From assembly GCF_900111905.1 (NCBI RefSeq), contig NZ_FOKM01000008.1, positions 186,001 to 250,000 on the forward strand: a stretch of DNA of 64,000 nucleotides, given 5' to 3'. A program made the position numbers and the translations under genes. The DNA comes from Rhizobium sp. NFR07 (lineage in GTDB: Bacteria > Pseudomonadota > Alphaproteobacteria > Rhizobiales > Rhizobiaceae). Below the pieces are notes generated by a model. That model did no database searches, was not told where the DNA came from, and saw only the letters and a list, made by a program, of their open reading frames with translations. Positions 52,010-61,448 of this stretch are shown here, in pieces; the stretch's first letter is position 1; each line of letters begins with the position of its first letter.

Positions 52010-53368
52010 ATGAGCCGTTCCTGCCTTGCCGTCATTCTCGCTGCTGGCGACAGCACGCGGATGAAATCCTCCATGTCGAAAGTGCTGCATCCGGTCGCAG
52101 GTCGTCCGATGATCGCGCATGTCATGGCGGCGGTCGCATCGGCAGGCATGACGGATGCGGCGCTGGTCGTCGGCCGTGATGCCGAGAAGGTTGCCAATGC
52201 AGGCGCGATCGATGGGATCTCGGTGCGCAGCTTCCTGCAGACCGAGCGTCTCGGCACGGGCCACGCGGTTCTCGCTGCCCGCGAGGCCATCGCCGACGGT
52301 TTCGACGACGTTCTTGTCGCTTACGGCGACGTACCGCTGATTACGGCCATCCCCTTTGCCGCCGCGCGCCAAAAACTGGCTGAAGGCGCTGATGTCGTCG
52401 TCATCGGCTTTCATACCGACAAACCTACGGGTTACGGCCGTCTTCTGGTCGAAAATGGCGAGTTGGTCGCCATCCGCGAGGAGAAGGATGCGACCGATGA
52501 AGAGCGCAAGGTCACCTGGTGCAATAGCGGCCTGATGGCGATCAACGGTCGCAAGGCACTGTCGTTGCTCGAAAAGATCGGCAATGCCAATGCCAAGGGC
52601 GAATATTATCTGACGGACCTCGTCGAGATCGCCCGCGCGGCCGGCGGCAAGGTCGTGGCCGTCGATGCGCCGGAAGCGGAACTCACCGGCTGCAACAACC
52701 GCGCCGAGCTCGCCTATATCGAAAAGCTCTGGCAGGAACGCCGCCGTCACGAACTGATGGTCTCGGGTGTCTCTATGATCGCCCCGGAAACCGTATTCCT
52801 CTCCTATGATACGCAGATCGGCCAGGATGCGCTGATCGAGCCGAATGTCGTCTTCGGCCCCGGCGTGACGATCGATGGCGGCGCCGTGATCCATGCCTTT
52901 TCCCATATAGAGGGCGCCCATGTCAGCGCCGGCGCGACCGTCGGTCCGTTTGCGCGGCTGCGTCCGGGCGCCGATCTCGCCGCAGGCTCCAAGGTCGGCA
53001 ATTTCTGCGAGGTGAAGAACGGCAAGGTGGGCGAGGGCGCCAAGGTCAATCACCTGACCTATATCGGCGACGCGGTCATCGGTGCCCATGCCAATATCGG
53101 GGCAGGCACGATCACCTGCAATTACGATGGCGTGAACAAGCACGAGACCTGGATCGGCGCCAACTCCTTCGTCGGCTCCAACTCCGCGCTCGTCGCCCCG
53201 GTATCGATTGGTGACGGAGCCTATATCGCCTCCGGAAGCGTCATCACCGAGGATGTGCCTGCAGATGCGCTGGCTTTCGGCCGCGCAAGGCAGGAAATCA
53301 AGCCTGAGCGCGCAACCGTGATTCGCGAGCGGGCTCTGGCGCTTAAGAAGTCCCGCAGCAAAACCTGA
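52010..53368 (+). CDS. glmU: bifunctional GlcN-1-P acetyltransferase / UDP-GlcNAc pyrophosphorylase GlmU
   Basis: A 452-residue cytoplasmic enzyme that makes UDP-N-acetylglucosamine for peptidoglycan and lipopolysaccharide. The N-terminal nucleotidyltransferase (about residues 1-230) starts [16 protein letters not shown]; the C-terminal part (about 250-450) is a left-handed beta-helix with hexapeptide repeats ([19 protein letters not shown]) and the acetyl-transfer region. GAAGGAGA precedes ATG 52010. The open frame extending to 51659 runs through the repeat and terminator and is not coding. Confidence 0.97.
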   Translation: MSRSCLAVILAAGDSTRMKSSMSKVLHPVAGRPMIAHVMAAVASAGMTDAALVVGRDAEKVANAGAIDGISVRSFLQTERLGTGHAVLAAREAIADGFDDVLVAYGDVPLITAIPFAAARQKLAEGADVVVIGFHTDKPTGYGRLLVENGELVAIREEKDATDEERKVTWCNSGLMAINGRKALSLLEKIGNANAKGEYYLTDLVEIARAAGGKVVAVDAPEAELTGCNNRAELAYIEKLWQERRRHELMVSGVSMIAPETVFLSYDTQIGQDALIEPNVVFGPGVTIDGGAVIHAFSHIEGAHVSAGATVGPFARLRPGADLAAGSKVGNFCEVKNGKVGEGAKVNHLTYIGDAVIGAHANIGAGTITCNYDGVNKHETWIGANSFVGSNSALVAPVSIGDGAYIASGSVITEDVPADALAFGRARQEIKPERATVIRERALALKKSRSKT

Positions 53369-53749
53369 CATCGGAAGTCTTCACGGGATTGTGAAGTCGA
53401 TGACCGAAGCCTCGGCTTTGGCATAGACCGCGCTCGCTCATGTCATGGATCAACAGCGTCCGATCGCCGGTAGTAATTGATTTTCATCATTTTTCCGATC
53501 TTGAGACGATCGGTCGCACGTCCCGCCGAGGTGGTCGTCGGGTTGCGTGTTGCAATTAACATGATAAAAACAGTCATATTATTTGCCGATCCCTCAAATA
53601 ATGGGGGTTTTCTCGTTGACTTGGTGTCTTTTTGGCGGCAACTCCATGGCGGGTTTGTGTCTTTGCCTGTCAACCGGGCAAAACGGCGCAGTCTTCATCA
53701 CCTATCGCAGGTGATGACATTCCTTCTCAATTTTCATGGGAGAATTTCC
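53369..53749 (+). other. 381-base gap between glmU and gcd
   Basis: No gene is supported here. The gcd frame stays open from 53477, but the sequence is A/T-richer than its surroundings and the translated part does not resemble a dehydrogenase. A weak dyad CTTCAC-GGGATT-GTGAAG (53378-53395) follows glmU. The gap probably holds the gcd promoter; several TTGAC-like strings are visible, but none has a convincing -10 partner. Confidence 0.5.
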
Positions 53750-56086
53750 TTGGCGGAGCTCACTTCCCACAAGCCGTTTAGATGGCTTGTGATTGCACTC
53801 GCCGTCGTCCTCGCTCTCTTCGGGGCGGTCTTTGTGGCCGGGGGCGGTTATCTGATTACTCTTGGCGGTTCGTGGTATTACCTGATCGCCGGCATCGCTT
53901 TGCTGGTTTCAGCTTTGCTTCTGTTCCGCGGTAGCGCGTCCGGCCTGGTCCTGTTCCTGGTGATCGGCGTCGCGACTGCGGTCTGGGGCGTGTACGAAGT
54001 CGGCTTCGCCTTCTGGGGCCTCGTGCCGCGTCTGGCACCCTTCGTTGCCATCGGCATCGTCGCGGCCCTGTTGCTGCCGGCCGTTGCCGGCGGCCGGGCC
54101 AAGGTTCCCGGTTTTGCGATCGCCGCCGTGCTGGTCGCCGTCTTCGGTTATGGCCTTTGGGGCGCATTCCAGCCGCAGGGCGTCCTTCGTCCGGAAGCGC
54201 CGGTCGCTGTAAAGCCCAACGCACAGCCGTCCGAGCAGGCTTCCAACTGGCAGTATTACGGTTACAGCCCGGCTGGTACGCGCTTTGCGCCCTATAACCA
54301 GATCACCGCGGAAAACGTCTCGAACCTCGAGGTTGCCTGGACGTTCCGCACCGGCGAAGAACCGGTCAAGGGATCCGAGTTCCAGAACACCCCGACCCAG
54401 ATCGGCGACAACGTCTATGTCTGCACGCCGCTCAACAAGGTCATCTCTCTCGACGCAACGACCGGCGAGGAAAAGTGGCGCTTTGATCCCAAGTCGAAGA
54501 GCAACACCTTCTGGAACCGTTGCCGCGGCGTTGGTTATTATGAAAGCGCCGTCGTGCCGGAAGGCCAGCAGTGCCACGCTCGCCTGATCCTGACGACGAT
54601 CGATGCGCAGATGATCGCGCTCGACGCCAATACCGGCGAGACCTGCGCTCAGTTCGGCACGAATGGCGCGGCGAACCTGAAGGACGGCCTCGGCGACGTT
54701 CAGGAAACCTACTACTTCCCGACCTCGATGCCGACCGTGACCAACGGTCTCGTCATCGTCGGCGGCTGGGTGCGTGACGGTCGCGACACCAATGAGCCGT
54801 CGGGCGTCATCCGTGCCTACAGCGCCGAAAACGGCGAACTGGCATGGGCATGGGATCTCGGCAACCCGGGCATCACAAAGCTGCCACCGGAAGGCGAAAG
54901 CTACACTCGCGGCACGCCGAACATGTGGTCGACGCCTGCCTTCGATCCTGAACTTGGCCTGATCTACCTGCCGATGGGCAACGCGACGCCGGACTTCTGG
55001 GCCGGTCACCGCAACGAAGCCGGCAACAAGTACGGCGCGTCGCTCGTCGCACTCGACATCGCGACGGGTCGCGAGCGCTGGCACTTCCAGTTCGTTCATC
55101 AGGACGTCTGGGACTACGACACCGCGTCTCAGCCGGCTCTCTATGACATGGCCGACGGTACGCCGGCAGTGGTTCAGACCACCAAGCAGGGCGACATCTA
55201 CGTCCTCGACCGCCGCGACGGAAAGCCTATCAAAAAGGTCGAGGAACGCCCAGTCGAGCAGAGCCATCAGGAAGGCGACGTCATTGCTGCGACGCAGCCC
55301 TTCTCTGTCGAGATGCCGCATCTCGGTGGTGGCGTGCTGACCGAAGCCGACATGTGGGGTGCAACCCCGTTCGATCAGCTGGCATGCCGCATCGCCTTCA
55401 AGAAGCTTCGCTATGAAGGCCGCTACACGCCGATGATCAAGGGCGAGCGCACGCTCATCTACCCGGGCTTCTACGGTGGCATGAACTGGGGCTCCATGGC
55501 GATCGACGAGAGCCGTGGCCTCGGCATCATCAACGACATCCGCATGCCGCAGCTCGCAGAACTGATCCTGCGCGAAGACGCATCGCCGGAAATGTCGGCC
55601 AACATGAGCCATGATGCCGGCGTTCATCCGCAGGAAGGCACGCCGTTTGCCGCTCTCCGCGGCGGCTTCTACTCGCCGCTCGGCGTTCCGTGCCACATGC
55701 CGCCATGGGGTACGCTCTCGGCGGTTGACCTCGAAACTGGAAAGCTCGTCTGGCAGCGCCCGCTGGGCTCGGTAGAGGACAGCGTCCTGCCGAACGGCCT
55801 CAAGGTACCGCTCGGCATGCAGATCGGCATGCCGACGCTCGGTGGACCGCTGACCACGGCCGGTGGCCTGACCTTCTACGCTGGTACGCAGGACTTCTAC
55901 CTGCGCGCCATCGACACCGCGACCGGTGACGAAGTGTGGAAGGGCCGTATGCCGATCGGCGCCCAGGCGACGCCCATGACCTACATGGGCAAGGACGGCA
56001 GCCAGTACGTCCTCATCGCTGCCGGTGGCGCTCGCCAGAGTCCGCAGCGCGGTGACTACGTGGTGGCCTACCGCCTCAAGAAGTAG
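53750..56086 (+). CDS. gcd: membrane-bound PQQ-dependent glucose dehydrogenase
   Basis: A 778-residue quinoprotein that oxidises glucose to gluconolactone in the periplasm and passes electrons to ubiquinone. The N-terminal region has five hydrophobic helices (residues about 8-140), followed by an eight-bladed propeller with DATTGEEKWRFDP and NTGETCAQFGTNG repeats and a C-terminal GGARQSPQRGDYVVAYRL. The best start is TTG 53750 with GGGAG seven bases upstream; ATG 53714 (12 residues longer) has poor ribosome spacing. No pqq synthesis gene is in the window. Gluconate formation acidifies the surroundings and can dissolve mineral phosphate. Confidence 0.93.
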   Translation: MAELTSHKPFRWLVIALAVVLALFGAVFVAGGGYLITLGGSWYYLIAGIALLVSALLLFRGSASGLVLFLVIGVATAVWGVYEVGFAFWGLVPRLAPFVAIGIVAALLLPAVAGGRAKVPGFAIAAVLVAVFGYGLWGAFQPQGVLRPEAPVAVKPNAQPSEQASNWQYYGYSPAGTRFAPYNQITAENVSNLEVAWTFRTGEEPVKGSEFQNTPTQIGDNVYVCTPLNKVISLDATTGEEKWRFDPKSKSNTFWNRCRGVGYYESAVVPEGQQCHARLILTTIDAQMIALDANTGETCAQFGTNGAANLKDGLGDVQETYYFPTSMPTVTNGLVIVGGWVRDGRDTNEPSGVIRAYSAENGELAWAWDLGNPGITKLPPEGESYTRGTPNMWSTPAFDPELGLIYLPMGNATPDFWAGHRNEAGNKYGASLVALDIATGRERWHFQFVHQDVWDYDTASQPALYDMADGTPAVVQTTKQGDIYVLDRRDGKPIKKVEERPVEQSHQEGDVIAATQPFSVEMPHLGGGVLTEADMWGATPFDQLACRIAFKKLRYEGRYTPMIKGERTLIYPGFYGGMNWGSMAIDESRGLGIINDIRMPQLAELILREDASPEMSANMSHDAGVHPQEGTPFAALRGGFYSPLGVPCHMPPWGTLSAVDLETGKLVWQRPLGSVEDSVLPNGLKVPLGMQIGMPTLGGPLTTAGGLTFYAGTQDFYLRAIDTATGDEVWKGRMPIGAQATPMTYMGKDGSQYVLIAAGGARQSPQRGDYVVAYRLKK

Positions 56087-56117
56087 CAGCCAGCCGTCGC
56101 CATTCGGTGACATTGAG

Positions 56118-56144
56118 GGGAGGCGGAGCGATCCGCCTCCCTTT
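56118..56144 (+). terminator. rho-independent terminator of gcd
   Basis: GGGAGGCGGA (56118-56127), loop GCGA, TCCGCCTCCC (56132-56141), then TTT. It is 31 bases after the gcd stop and separates gcd from glmS. Confidence 0.85.
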
Positions 56145-56296
56145 GCATTTGCGGTGTCTTGGCACACTGCAATGCGCGCAGAGGCCATTAAGGATTTCGC
56201 GTTACGGTTCGACATCGAAAGTGACCGCGCCAGTCATTGCACGGATGATGCGATCGGCTAGGAATTCGCGGCGAAGCATCAAACAGAGAGGCCGAT

Positions 56297-58123
56297 ATGT
56301 GCGGGATTGTTGGGATTGTCGGTGTAGAGCCGGTAGCGTCGCGTCTGGTCGATGCGCTGCGGAGGCTCGAATACCGCGGTTATGATTCCGCCGGCGTCGC
56401 GACCATCCATGAAGGCAGGCTCGACCGCCGTCGTGCCGAAGGCAAGCTGTTCAACCTCGAAAAGAAGCTCGACGGCGAACCGCTGCCGGGCACGATCGGC
56501 ATCGCCCACACCCGCTGGGCGACCCATGGCGTGCCGAACGAGACCAATGCCCACCCGCATTTCGTCGACGGCGTCGCCGTTGTTCACAACGGCATCATCG
56601 AGAATTTTTCCGAGCTGAAGGACGAGCTGATCGCCGAGGGCGCCGTCTTCACCAGCCAGACGGATACCGAAGTCGTCGCCCATCTGCTGGCGAAATACAC
56701 CCGCGAGGGCAAGAACCACCGCGACGCGATGCTCGCCATGCTGAACCGCGTCTCGGGCGCCTATGCTCTGGTCGTCATGTTCGAGGACGAGCCTGGCACG
56801 ATTCTGTCTGCCCGTTTCGGACCGCCGCTCGCCGTCGGCCATGGCCAGGGCGAGATGTTTTTGGGCTCCGATGCCATCGCCCTGTCGCCCTTCACCAACG
56901 AGATCACCTATCTGGTCGATGGCGACTTCGCCATCATTACCCATGCCGGTCTCGAGGTGATGGACTACGACGGCCGCCCGGTCATCCGCAAAAGCCAGAT
57001 TTCCCAAGCGGCCACCTTCATGGTCGACAAGGGTAACCACCGCCATTTCATGGAAAAGGAAATCTACGAGCAGCCGGAGATCATCTCCCATGCGCTCAGC
57101 CACTATGTCGATTTCGCCAGCCACACGGTGAAGCCGACCGATACGGCGATCGATTTCTCCAAACTCTCCGGCCTCGCGATCTCCGCCTGCGGCACCGCCT
57201 ATCTCGCTGGCCTCGTCGGCAAATACTGGTTCGAGCGCTATGCCCGCCTTCCGGTCGAGATCGATGTAGCCTCCGAATTCCGCTACCGTGAACTGCCGCT
57301 GCAGCCGACCCAGGCCGCTCTGTTCATCTCCCAGTCCGGCGAGACGGCCGATACGCTCGCCTCGCTGCGCTATTGCAAGGACGAAGGCCTGAAGATCGGC
57401 GCCATCGTCAATGTCCGCGAATCGACCATCGCCCGCGAATCCGACGCCATCTTCCCGATCCTCGCCGGCCCCGAAATCGGCGTCGCCTCTACCAAGGCCT
57501 TCACCTGCCAGCTTGCGGTTCTGGCCTCGCTGTCGATCGCCGCCGGCCGTGCCCGTGGCACGGTAACCGAGGCCGACGAGAAGCAGATGGTGAAACATCT
57601 CGCCGAGATGCCGCGCATCATGAGCAAGGTGCTGAACGACATCCAGCCCCAGATCGAGACCCTGTCGCGTGATCTTTCGCGTTTCAAGGATGTGCTCTAT
57701 CTCGGCCGCGGCACCAGTTTCCCGCTCGCTATGGAAGGCGCACTTAAGCTCAAGGAGATTTCCTACATCCACGCCGAAGGTTATGCCGCCGGCGAACTGA
57801 AACATGGTCCGATTGCGCTGATCGACGAACACATGCCCGTCATCGTCATCGCCCCCCATGACCGGTTCTTCGAAAAGACCGTTTCGAACATGCAGGAAGT
57901 GGCCGCCCGCGGCGGCAAGATCATCTTCATCACAGACGAGAAGGGGGCGGCCGCCTCCAAGCTCGAAATCATGGCGACGATCACGCTTCCCAATGTCGAC
58001 GAGATCATCGCGCCGATGATCTTTTCCTTGCCGATCCAGCTGCTTGCCTATCACACGGCAGTGTTCATGGGCACCGATGTCGACCAGCCGCGGAACCTCG
58101 CAAAGTCCGTCACCGTTGAGTGA
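56297..58123 (+). CDS. glmS: glutamine-fructose-6-phosphate aminotransferase GlmS
   Basis: A 608-residue enzyme making glucosamine-6-phosphate, the first step to UDP-GlcNAc. The nucleophile Cys2 is in MCGIVGIVG; the glutaminase half shows RYRGYDSAG-like RRLEYRGYDSAG and HTRWATHG. The two SIS domains of the isomerase half include SACGTAYLAGLVGKYW, ISQSGETADTLASLR and the C-terminal PRNLAKSVTVE. AGAGAGG precedes ATG 56297. No glmS ribozyme is present, as expected outside Firmicutes. The pathway continues through GlmM (not here) to GlmU at 52010. Confidence 0.97.
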   Translation: MCGIVGIVGVEPVASRLVDALRRLEYRGYDSAGVATIHEGRLDRRRAEGKLFNLEKKLDGEPLPGTIGIAHTRWATHGVPNETNAHPHFVDGVAVVHNGIIENFSELKDELIAEGAVFTSQTDTEVVAHLLAKYTREGKNHRDAMLAMLNRVSGAYALVVMFEDEPGTILSARFGPPLAVGHGQGEMFLGSDAIALSPFTNEITYLVDGDFAIITHAGLEVMDYDGRPVIRKSQISQAATFMVDKGNHRHFMEKEIYEQPEIISHALSHYVDFASHTVKPTDTAIDFSKLSGLAISACGTAYLAGLVGKYWFERYARLPVEIDVASEFRYRELPLQPTQAALFISQSGETADTLASLRYCKDEGLKIGAIVNVRESTIARESDAIFPILAGPEIGVASTKAFTCQLAVLASLSIAAGRARGTVTEADEKQMVKHLAEMPRIMSKVLNDIQPQIETLSRDLSRFKDVLYLGRGTSFPLAMEGALKLKEISYIHAEGYAAGELKHGPIALIDEHMPVIVIAPHDRFFEKTVSNMQEVAARGGKIIFITDEKGAAASKLEIMATITLPNVDEIIAPMIFSLPIQLLAYHTAVFMGTDVDQPRNLAKSVTVE

Positions 58124-58125
58124 TA

Positions 58126-58147
58126 GGGCGCCCCTCCCGGCGCCCTT
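58126..58147 (+). terminator. hairpin after glmS
   Basis: GGGCGCC (58126-58132), loop CCTCCC, GGCGCCC (58139-58145), then only TT. It begins two bases after the glmS stop. The short T run makes it a weak or Rho-assisted terminator before the DUF502 gene at 58220. Confidence 0.5.
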
Positions 58148-58219
58148 GCATCGCAGCATCGCATCCGGCATTGTCGCAGCAATGAATGCGGCAATGCCAA
58201 GGCTTTACAGGGAAGTGAC

Positions 58220-58921
58220 ATGAGCGACAGCCCCGAGCGCATTTCGATGGCCGGTCGGCTCAGGAACAATTTCCTCACCGGCCTGATCATCTGCGCACCT
58301 CTGGCCATCACCATCTGGCTGACCTTCACCTTCATCGACTGGGCCGACAGCTGGGTCACGCCCTATCTGCCGCAGCGCTATAACCCGCAATATTATTTCG
58401 ACGTTACGATCCCGGGCACCGGTCTGCTGATCGCTGTGATGTTCATCACCATCATCGGCTTTCTGGGCAAGAACCTGATCGGCCGCTCGATCGTCAATTT
58501 CGGCGAGTCGATCCTGCACCGCATGCCGCTGGTGCGCACGATCTACAGGAGCGTCAAGCAGATCCTCGAGACCGTGCTCAAGGAACAGTCGACCTCGTTC
58601 AAGAAATGCGGATTGGTGGAATTCCCGAGCCCGGGCATGTGGGCGCTGGTCTTCATTTCCGGCGACGCCCAGGGCGAGATTGCCGCGAAGCTGAATGCGG
58701 AGGGCGAGGAAATGATCGCCGTCTTCATGCCGCCGACACCAGTCCCGACCGCGGGCTTCCTGATGTTCGTGCCGAAGAGCAAGATCATCATGCTCGACAT
58801 GACGCCCGAAGAGGGCGCCAAGCTGCTGATTTCCGGTGGTCTCATCGCGCCGGAATATAAGCCCAAAGTAGATCCGGTTCCTGTCCTTCCAGCACCGGCC
58901 GATCTCTCGCCGGTCAAGTAA
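58220..58921 (+). CDS. DUF502 family inner-membrane protein
   Basis: A 233-residue protein with two N-terminal helices (GLIICAPLAITIWLTFTFID and LLIAVMFITIIGFLG) and a soluble C-terminal domain with MPLVRTIYRSVKQILET and the conserved FMPPTPVPTAGFLMFVPKSK. It has a proline-rich tail. The family is widespread in proteobacteria with no assigned function. It is convergent with recG, the stops being six bases apart. AGGGAAG precedes the ATG. Confidence 0.88.
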   Translation: MSDSPERISMAGRLRNNFLTGLIICAPLAITIWLTFTFIDWADSWVTPYLPQRYNPQYYFDVTIPGTGLLIAVMFITIIGFLGKNLIGRSIVNFGESILHRMPLVRTIYRSVKQILETVLKEQSTSFKKCGLVEFPSPGMWALVFISGDAQGEIAAKLNAEGEEMIAVFMPPTPVPTAGFLMFVPKSKIIMLDMTPEEGAKLLISGGLIAPEYKPKVDPVPVLPAPADLSPVK

Positions 58922-58927
58922 TCCAAG

Positions 58928-61033
58928 TTATCCCGCCCGCAGGAAGCGGATCGCCTCGTCGCGGCGGTGCAGGTAGAGCAGCGCCCGCACCGCCTCTCCT
59001 CGCTCGCTCGTCAGGTCTGGATCGCGATCCAACAGATAAGTCGCGTCTTTACGGGCGATCTCCAAAAGGTCGGCATGAGCCGCGAGGCTTGCAATCCTGA
59101 AGCCCGGCGTGCCGGACTGGCGGGTGCCAAGCAGCTCGCCTTCGCCGCGCAGTTTCAGGTCTTCCTCGGCAATCAGGAACCCGTCCTCGCTGTCGCGCAG
59201 GATCGAAAGCCGCGCATGGCCGGTTTCGCTCAAGGGGCCCTTGTAGAGCAGGATACAGGTCGAAGCCTCGTCGCCACGACCGACACGGCCGCGCAGCTGA
59301 TGCAGCTGGGCAAGCCCGAATCGTTCGGCATGTTCGATCACCATGATCGTCGCATCCGGCACATCGACGCCGACTTCGACCACGGTCGTTGCCACCAGCA
59401 TGCGGATTTCGCCTGTCTTGAACGCGTTCATCACCGCGTCCTTTTCCGGCCCCGCCATCCGGCCGTGCACGAGGCCGACATTCTTGGTCCCGAGTTCCCG
59501 CGCCAGCACCGCATGCCGCTCTTCAGCCGACATCAGCTCCGAGACGTCGGATTCCTCCACTAGCGGGCAGATCCAGTAGGCCTTCTTGCCTTCTGCCACC
59601 GCACTTCTCAGCCGCCCGACGATGTCGCCGATCCGCTCGGTCGGAACGGTCACCGTTTGGATCGGTTTGCGGCCGGCAGGCTTTTCCGTGAGCTTCGACA
59701 CATCCATGTCGCCAAATGCCGCCAGCACGAGCGTGCGGGGGATCGGCGTCGCGGTCATCACAAGCATGTGTGGCGAGATGCCCTTGGCGGTCAGCCTGAG
59801 ACGCTGATGGACGCCGAAGCGATGCTGCTCATCGACCACCGCCATCATTAGGTTGCTGTAGCTGACCGTATCCTGGAACAGCGCGTGCGTACCGATGACG
59901 ATCTGCGCTTCGCCCGAAGCGATCCGCTCTATAATCTGTTCGCGCTCGCGCCCCTTGGTCCGGCCGGTCAGCAGTTCGGCAGAGACACCGGCAGCGCCCG
60001 CAAGCTTCGAGATCGTTGCGAAATGCTGACGTGCTAGGATTTCCGTTGGAGCCATCAGCACGGCCTGGCCGCCGGCCTCGATGGCCGCCGCCATGGAGAG
60101 CAGCGCCACCAGCGTCTTGCCGGCACCGACATCGCCCTGCAGCAGCCGCAGCATCCGGTCTTCGCCGGCCATGTCCTTGGTGATGTCGTCGATGGCAGCC
60201 TTCTGGCTCGGCGTCAGCGAGAAGGGCAGGGCCGCGACGATGCGCGCGGCAAGATCGCCCTTCACCCGGATCGGCTGGCCCGGCACCTTGCGGATCTTCT
60301 GGCGCACCAGGGCAAGCGACACCTGTCCGGCAAGAAATTCGTCGTAAGCCAGACGCCGGCGAGCCGGCGCATTCGGATCGATATCCTTCTCGTCCTCCGG
60401 CTCATGCAGGTGCCTGAACGCCTCCGAGACGGACGGGAAACTCTGTTTCTGCGTCAGCGCCGCATCCGCCCATTCGGGAAAATCCGGCAGCCGCTCGACG
60501 GCGCCTTCGATCACCTTGCGCAAGGTCTTCGGTGAAAGCCCGGCGGTGAGCGGATAGACCGGCTCCACCAGCGCGAGGTTCTGCGCCTCCGAGACTTTCA
60601 CCATGAAATCCGGATGGATCATCGAGGCGCGACCGTTGAACCAGTCGACCTTCCCGCTCACCAGTACCTGTTCGTCGATCGGCAGCGATTTCTGTAGCCA
60701 GTCGCCCTTGGCGCGGAAGAAAGTCAGAGCCAACTCGCCTGTCTCGTCGTGCAGGAAGACGCGATAAGGCTGGTTGGTACCGCGTGCCGGCGGCTGGTGG
60801 CGGTCGACGCGTCCCTCGATGGTGACGATCGACCCTTGCGGCGCCAGCGCGATGCCCGGCCGGTTGCGCCGGTCGATCAGTGAATAGGGCGCATGGAAGA
60901 GCAGGTCGACGACGCGGCAGTCCTCCACATCCTCGCGGCCCGTCACTTTCACGATCAGATCGGCGATCTTCGGGCCGACACCGGGCAGCGACGAGATGGA
61001 GGCAAACAGCGGATCGAGTATGGCAGGGCGCAT
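58928..61033 (-). CDS. recG: ATP-dependent DNA helicase RecG
   Basis: A 701-residue helicase that remodels stalled replication forks and Holliday junctions. The N-terminal OB/wedge domain covers about residues 1-240. Walker A is GDVGAGKT (near residue 299), the DEQH box is VVDEQHRFG (near 398), motif III is TATPIPRT, and motif VI is QLRGRVGRGD. The C-terminal end includes DAVRALLYL-like AVRALLYLHRRDEAI. It is a normal, full-length member. It is divergent from sdhE-mfd, with 91 bases between the starts. Confidence 0.97.
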   Translation of the reverse strand: MRPAILDPLFASISSLPGVGPKIADLIVKVTGREDVEDCRVVDLLFHAPYSLIDRRNRPGIALAPQGSIVTIEGRVDRHQPPARGTNQPYRVFLHDETGELALTFFRAKGDWLQKSLPIDEQVLVSGKVDWFNGRASMIHPDFMVKVSEAQNLALVEPVYPLTAGLSPKTLRKVIEGAVERLPDFPEWADAALTQKQSFPSVSEAFRHLHEPEDEKDIDPNAPARRRLAYDEFLAGQVSLALVRQKIRKVPGQPIRVKGDLAARIVAALPFSLTPSQKAAIDDITKDMAGEDRMLRLLQGDVGAGKTLVALLSMAAAIEAGGQAVLMAPTEILARQHFATISKLAGAAGVSAELLTGRTKGREREQIIERIASGEAQIVIGTHALFQDTVSYSNLMMAVVDEQHRFGVHQRLRLTAKGISPHMLVMTATPIPRTLVLAAFGDMDVSKLTEKPAGRKPIQTVTVPTERIGDIVGRLRSAVAEGKKAYWICPLVEESDVSELMSAEERHAVLARELGTKNVGLVHGRMAGPEKDAVMNAFKTGEIRMLVATTVVEVGVDVPDATIMVIEHAERFGLAQLHQLRGRVGRGDEASTCILLYKGPLSETGHARLSILRDSEDGFLIAEEDLKLRGEGELLGTRQSGTPGFRIASLAAHADLLEIARKDATYLLDRDPDLTSERGEAVRALLYLHRRDEAIRFLRAG

Positions 61034-61124
61034 GACCGGCTAAATGGGGCAAGTTTTGCCCATTTGGCAAGGTGACGTGGGCCGAAAACAATCCTATATG
61101 AACCGCAAAACAGGGACTTGCATC

Positions 61125-61448
61125 ATGACAGGACTTGCGCGCACCAGCGCGGATCTCGACCCGCGCCGCAGGCGCATCCTCTACCGCTGCTGGCATCGCG
61201 GCATCCGCGAAATGGACCTCGTCTTCGGCAGTTTCGCCGAGGCCGAGATTTCCAGGCTTTCCGATCAGGAGCTCGACGAGTTCGAGGCGATCATGGGTGA
61301 GGATGATCATGACCTGCATGCCTGGATCACCGGCGCCCGCCCACTTCCCGGGGAGCGCGATACGCCGCTGTTCGCCCGTGTTGCAGCCTACAGGCCGGAT
61401 TTCGATCCCGTTACCGAAGCCTCGCTGAAAGAGAAACTCGGCCAATGA
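61125..61448 (+). CDS. sdhE: succinate dehydrogenase flavinylation factor SdhE (YgfY)
   Basis: A 107-residue protein that promotes covalent FAD attachment to SdhA. The diagnostic RGxxE motif is seen in YRCWHRGIREMD (near residue 27), together with FGSFAEAEI and DHDLHAWITG. ATG 61125 follows AGGGA at modest spacing; ATG 61098 is an alternative nine codons longer. Its stop overlaps the mfd start by four bases (ATGA), so the two are translationally coupled, an unexpected pairing of respiration and repair functions that is conserved in many alphaproteobacteria. Confidence 0.9.
   Translation: MTGLARTSADLDPRRRRILYRCWHRGIREMDLVFGSFAEAEISRLSDQELDEFEAIMGEDDHDLHAWITGARPLPGERDTPLFARVAAYRPDFDPVTEASLKEKLGQ

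Noticed and set aside
53477..53749. N-terminal extension of gcd by 91 codons
   Set aside because: Different base composition, no family resemblance and no ribosome site; TTG 53750 gives the normal Gcd length.
53909..56215. 768-codon open frame on the minus strand opposite gcd
   Set aside because: It mirrors codon structure of gcd in high-GC DNA. The translation is His/Arg-rich with no recognisable fold, while the plus strand encodes a full PQQ dehydrogenase.
56279..58171. 630-codon minus-strand frame opposite glmS
   Set aside because: Shadow of glmS; no ribosome site and composition biased to Asp, Gly, His and Arg, as expected for antisense frames.
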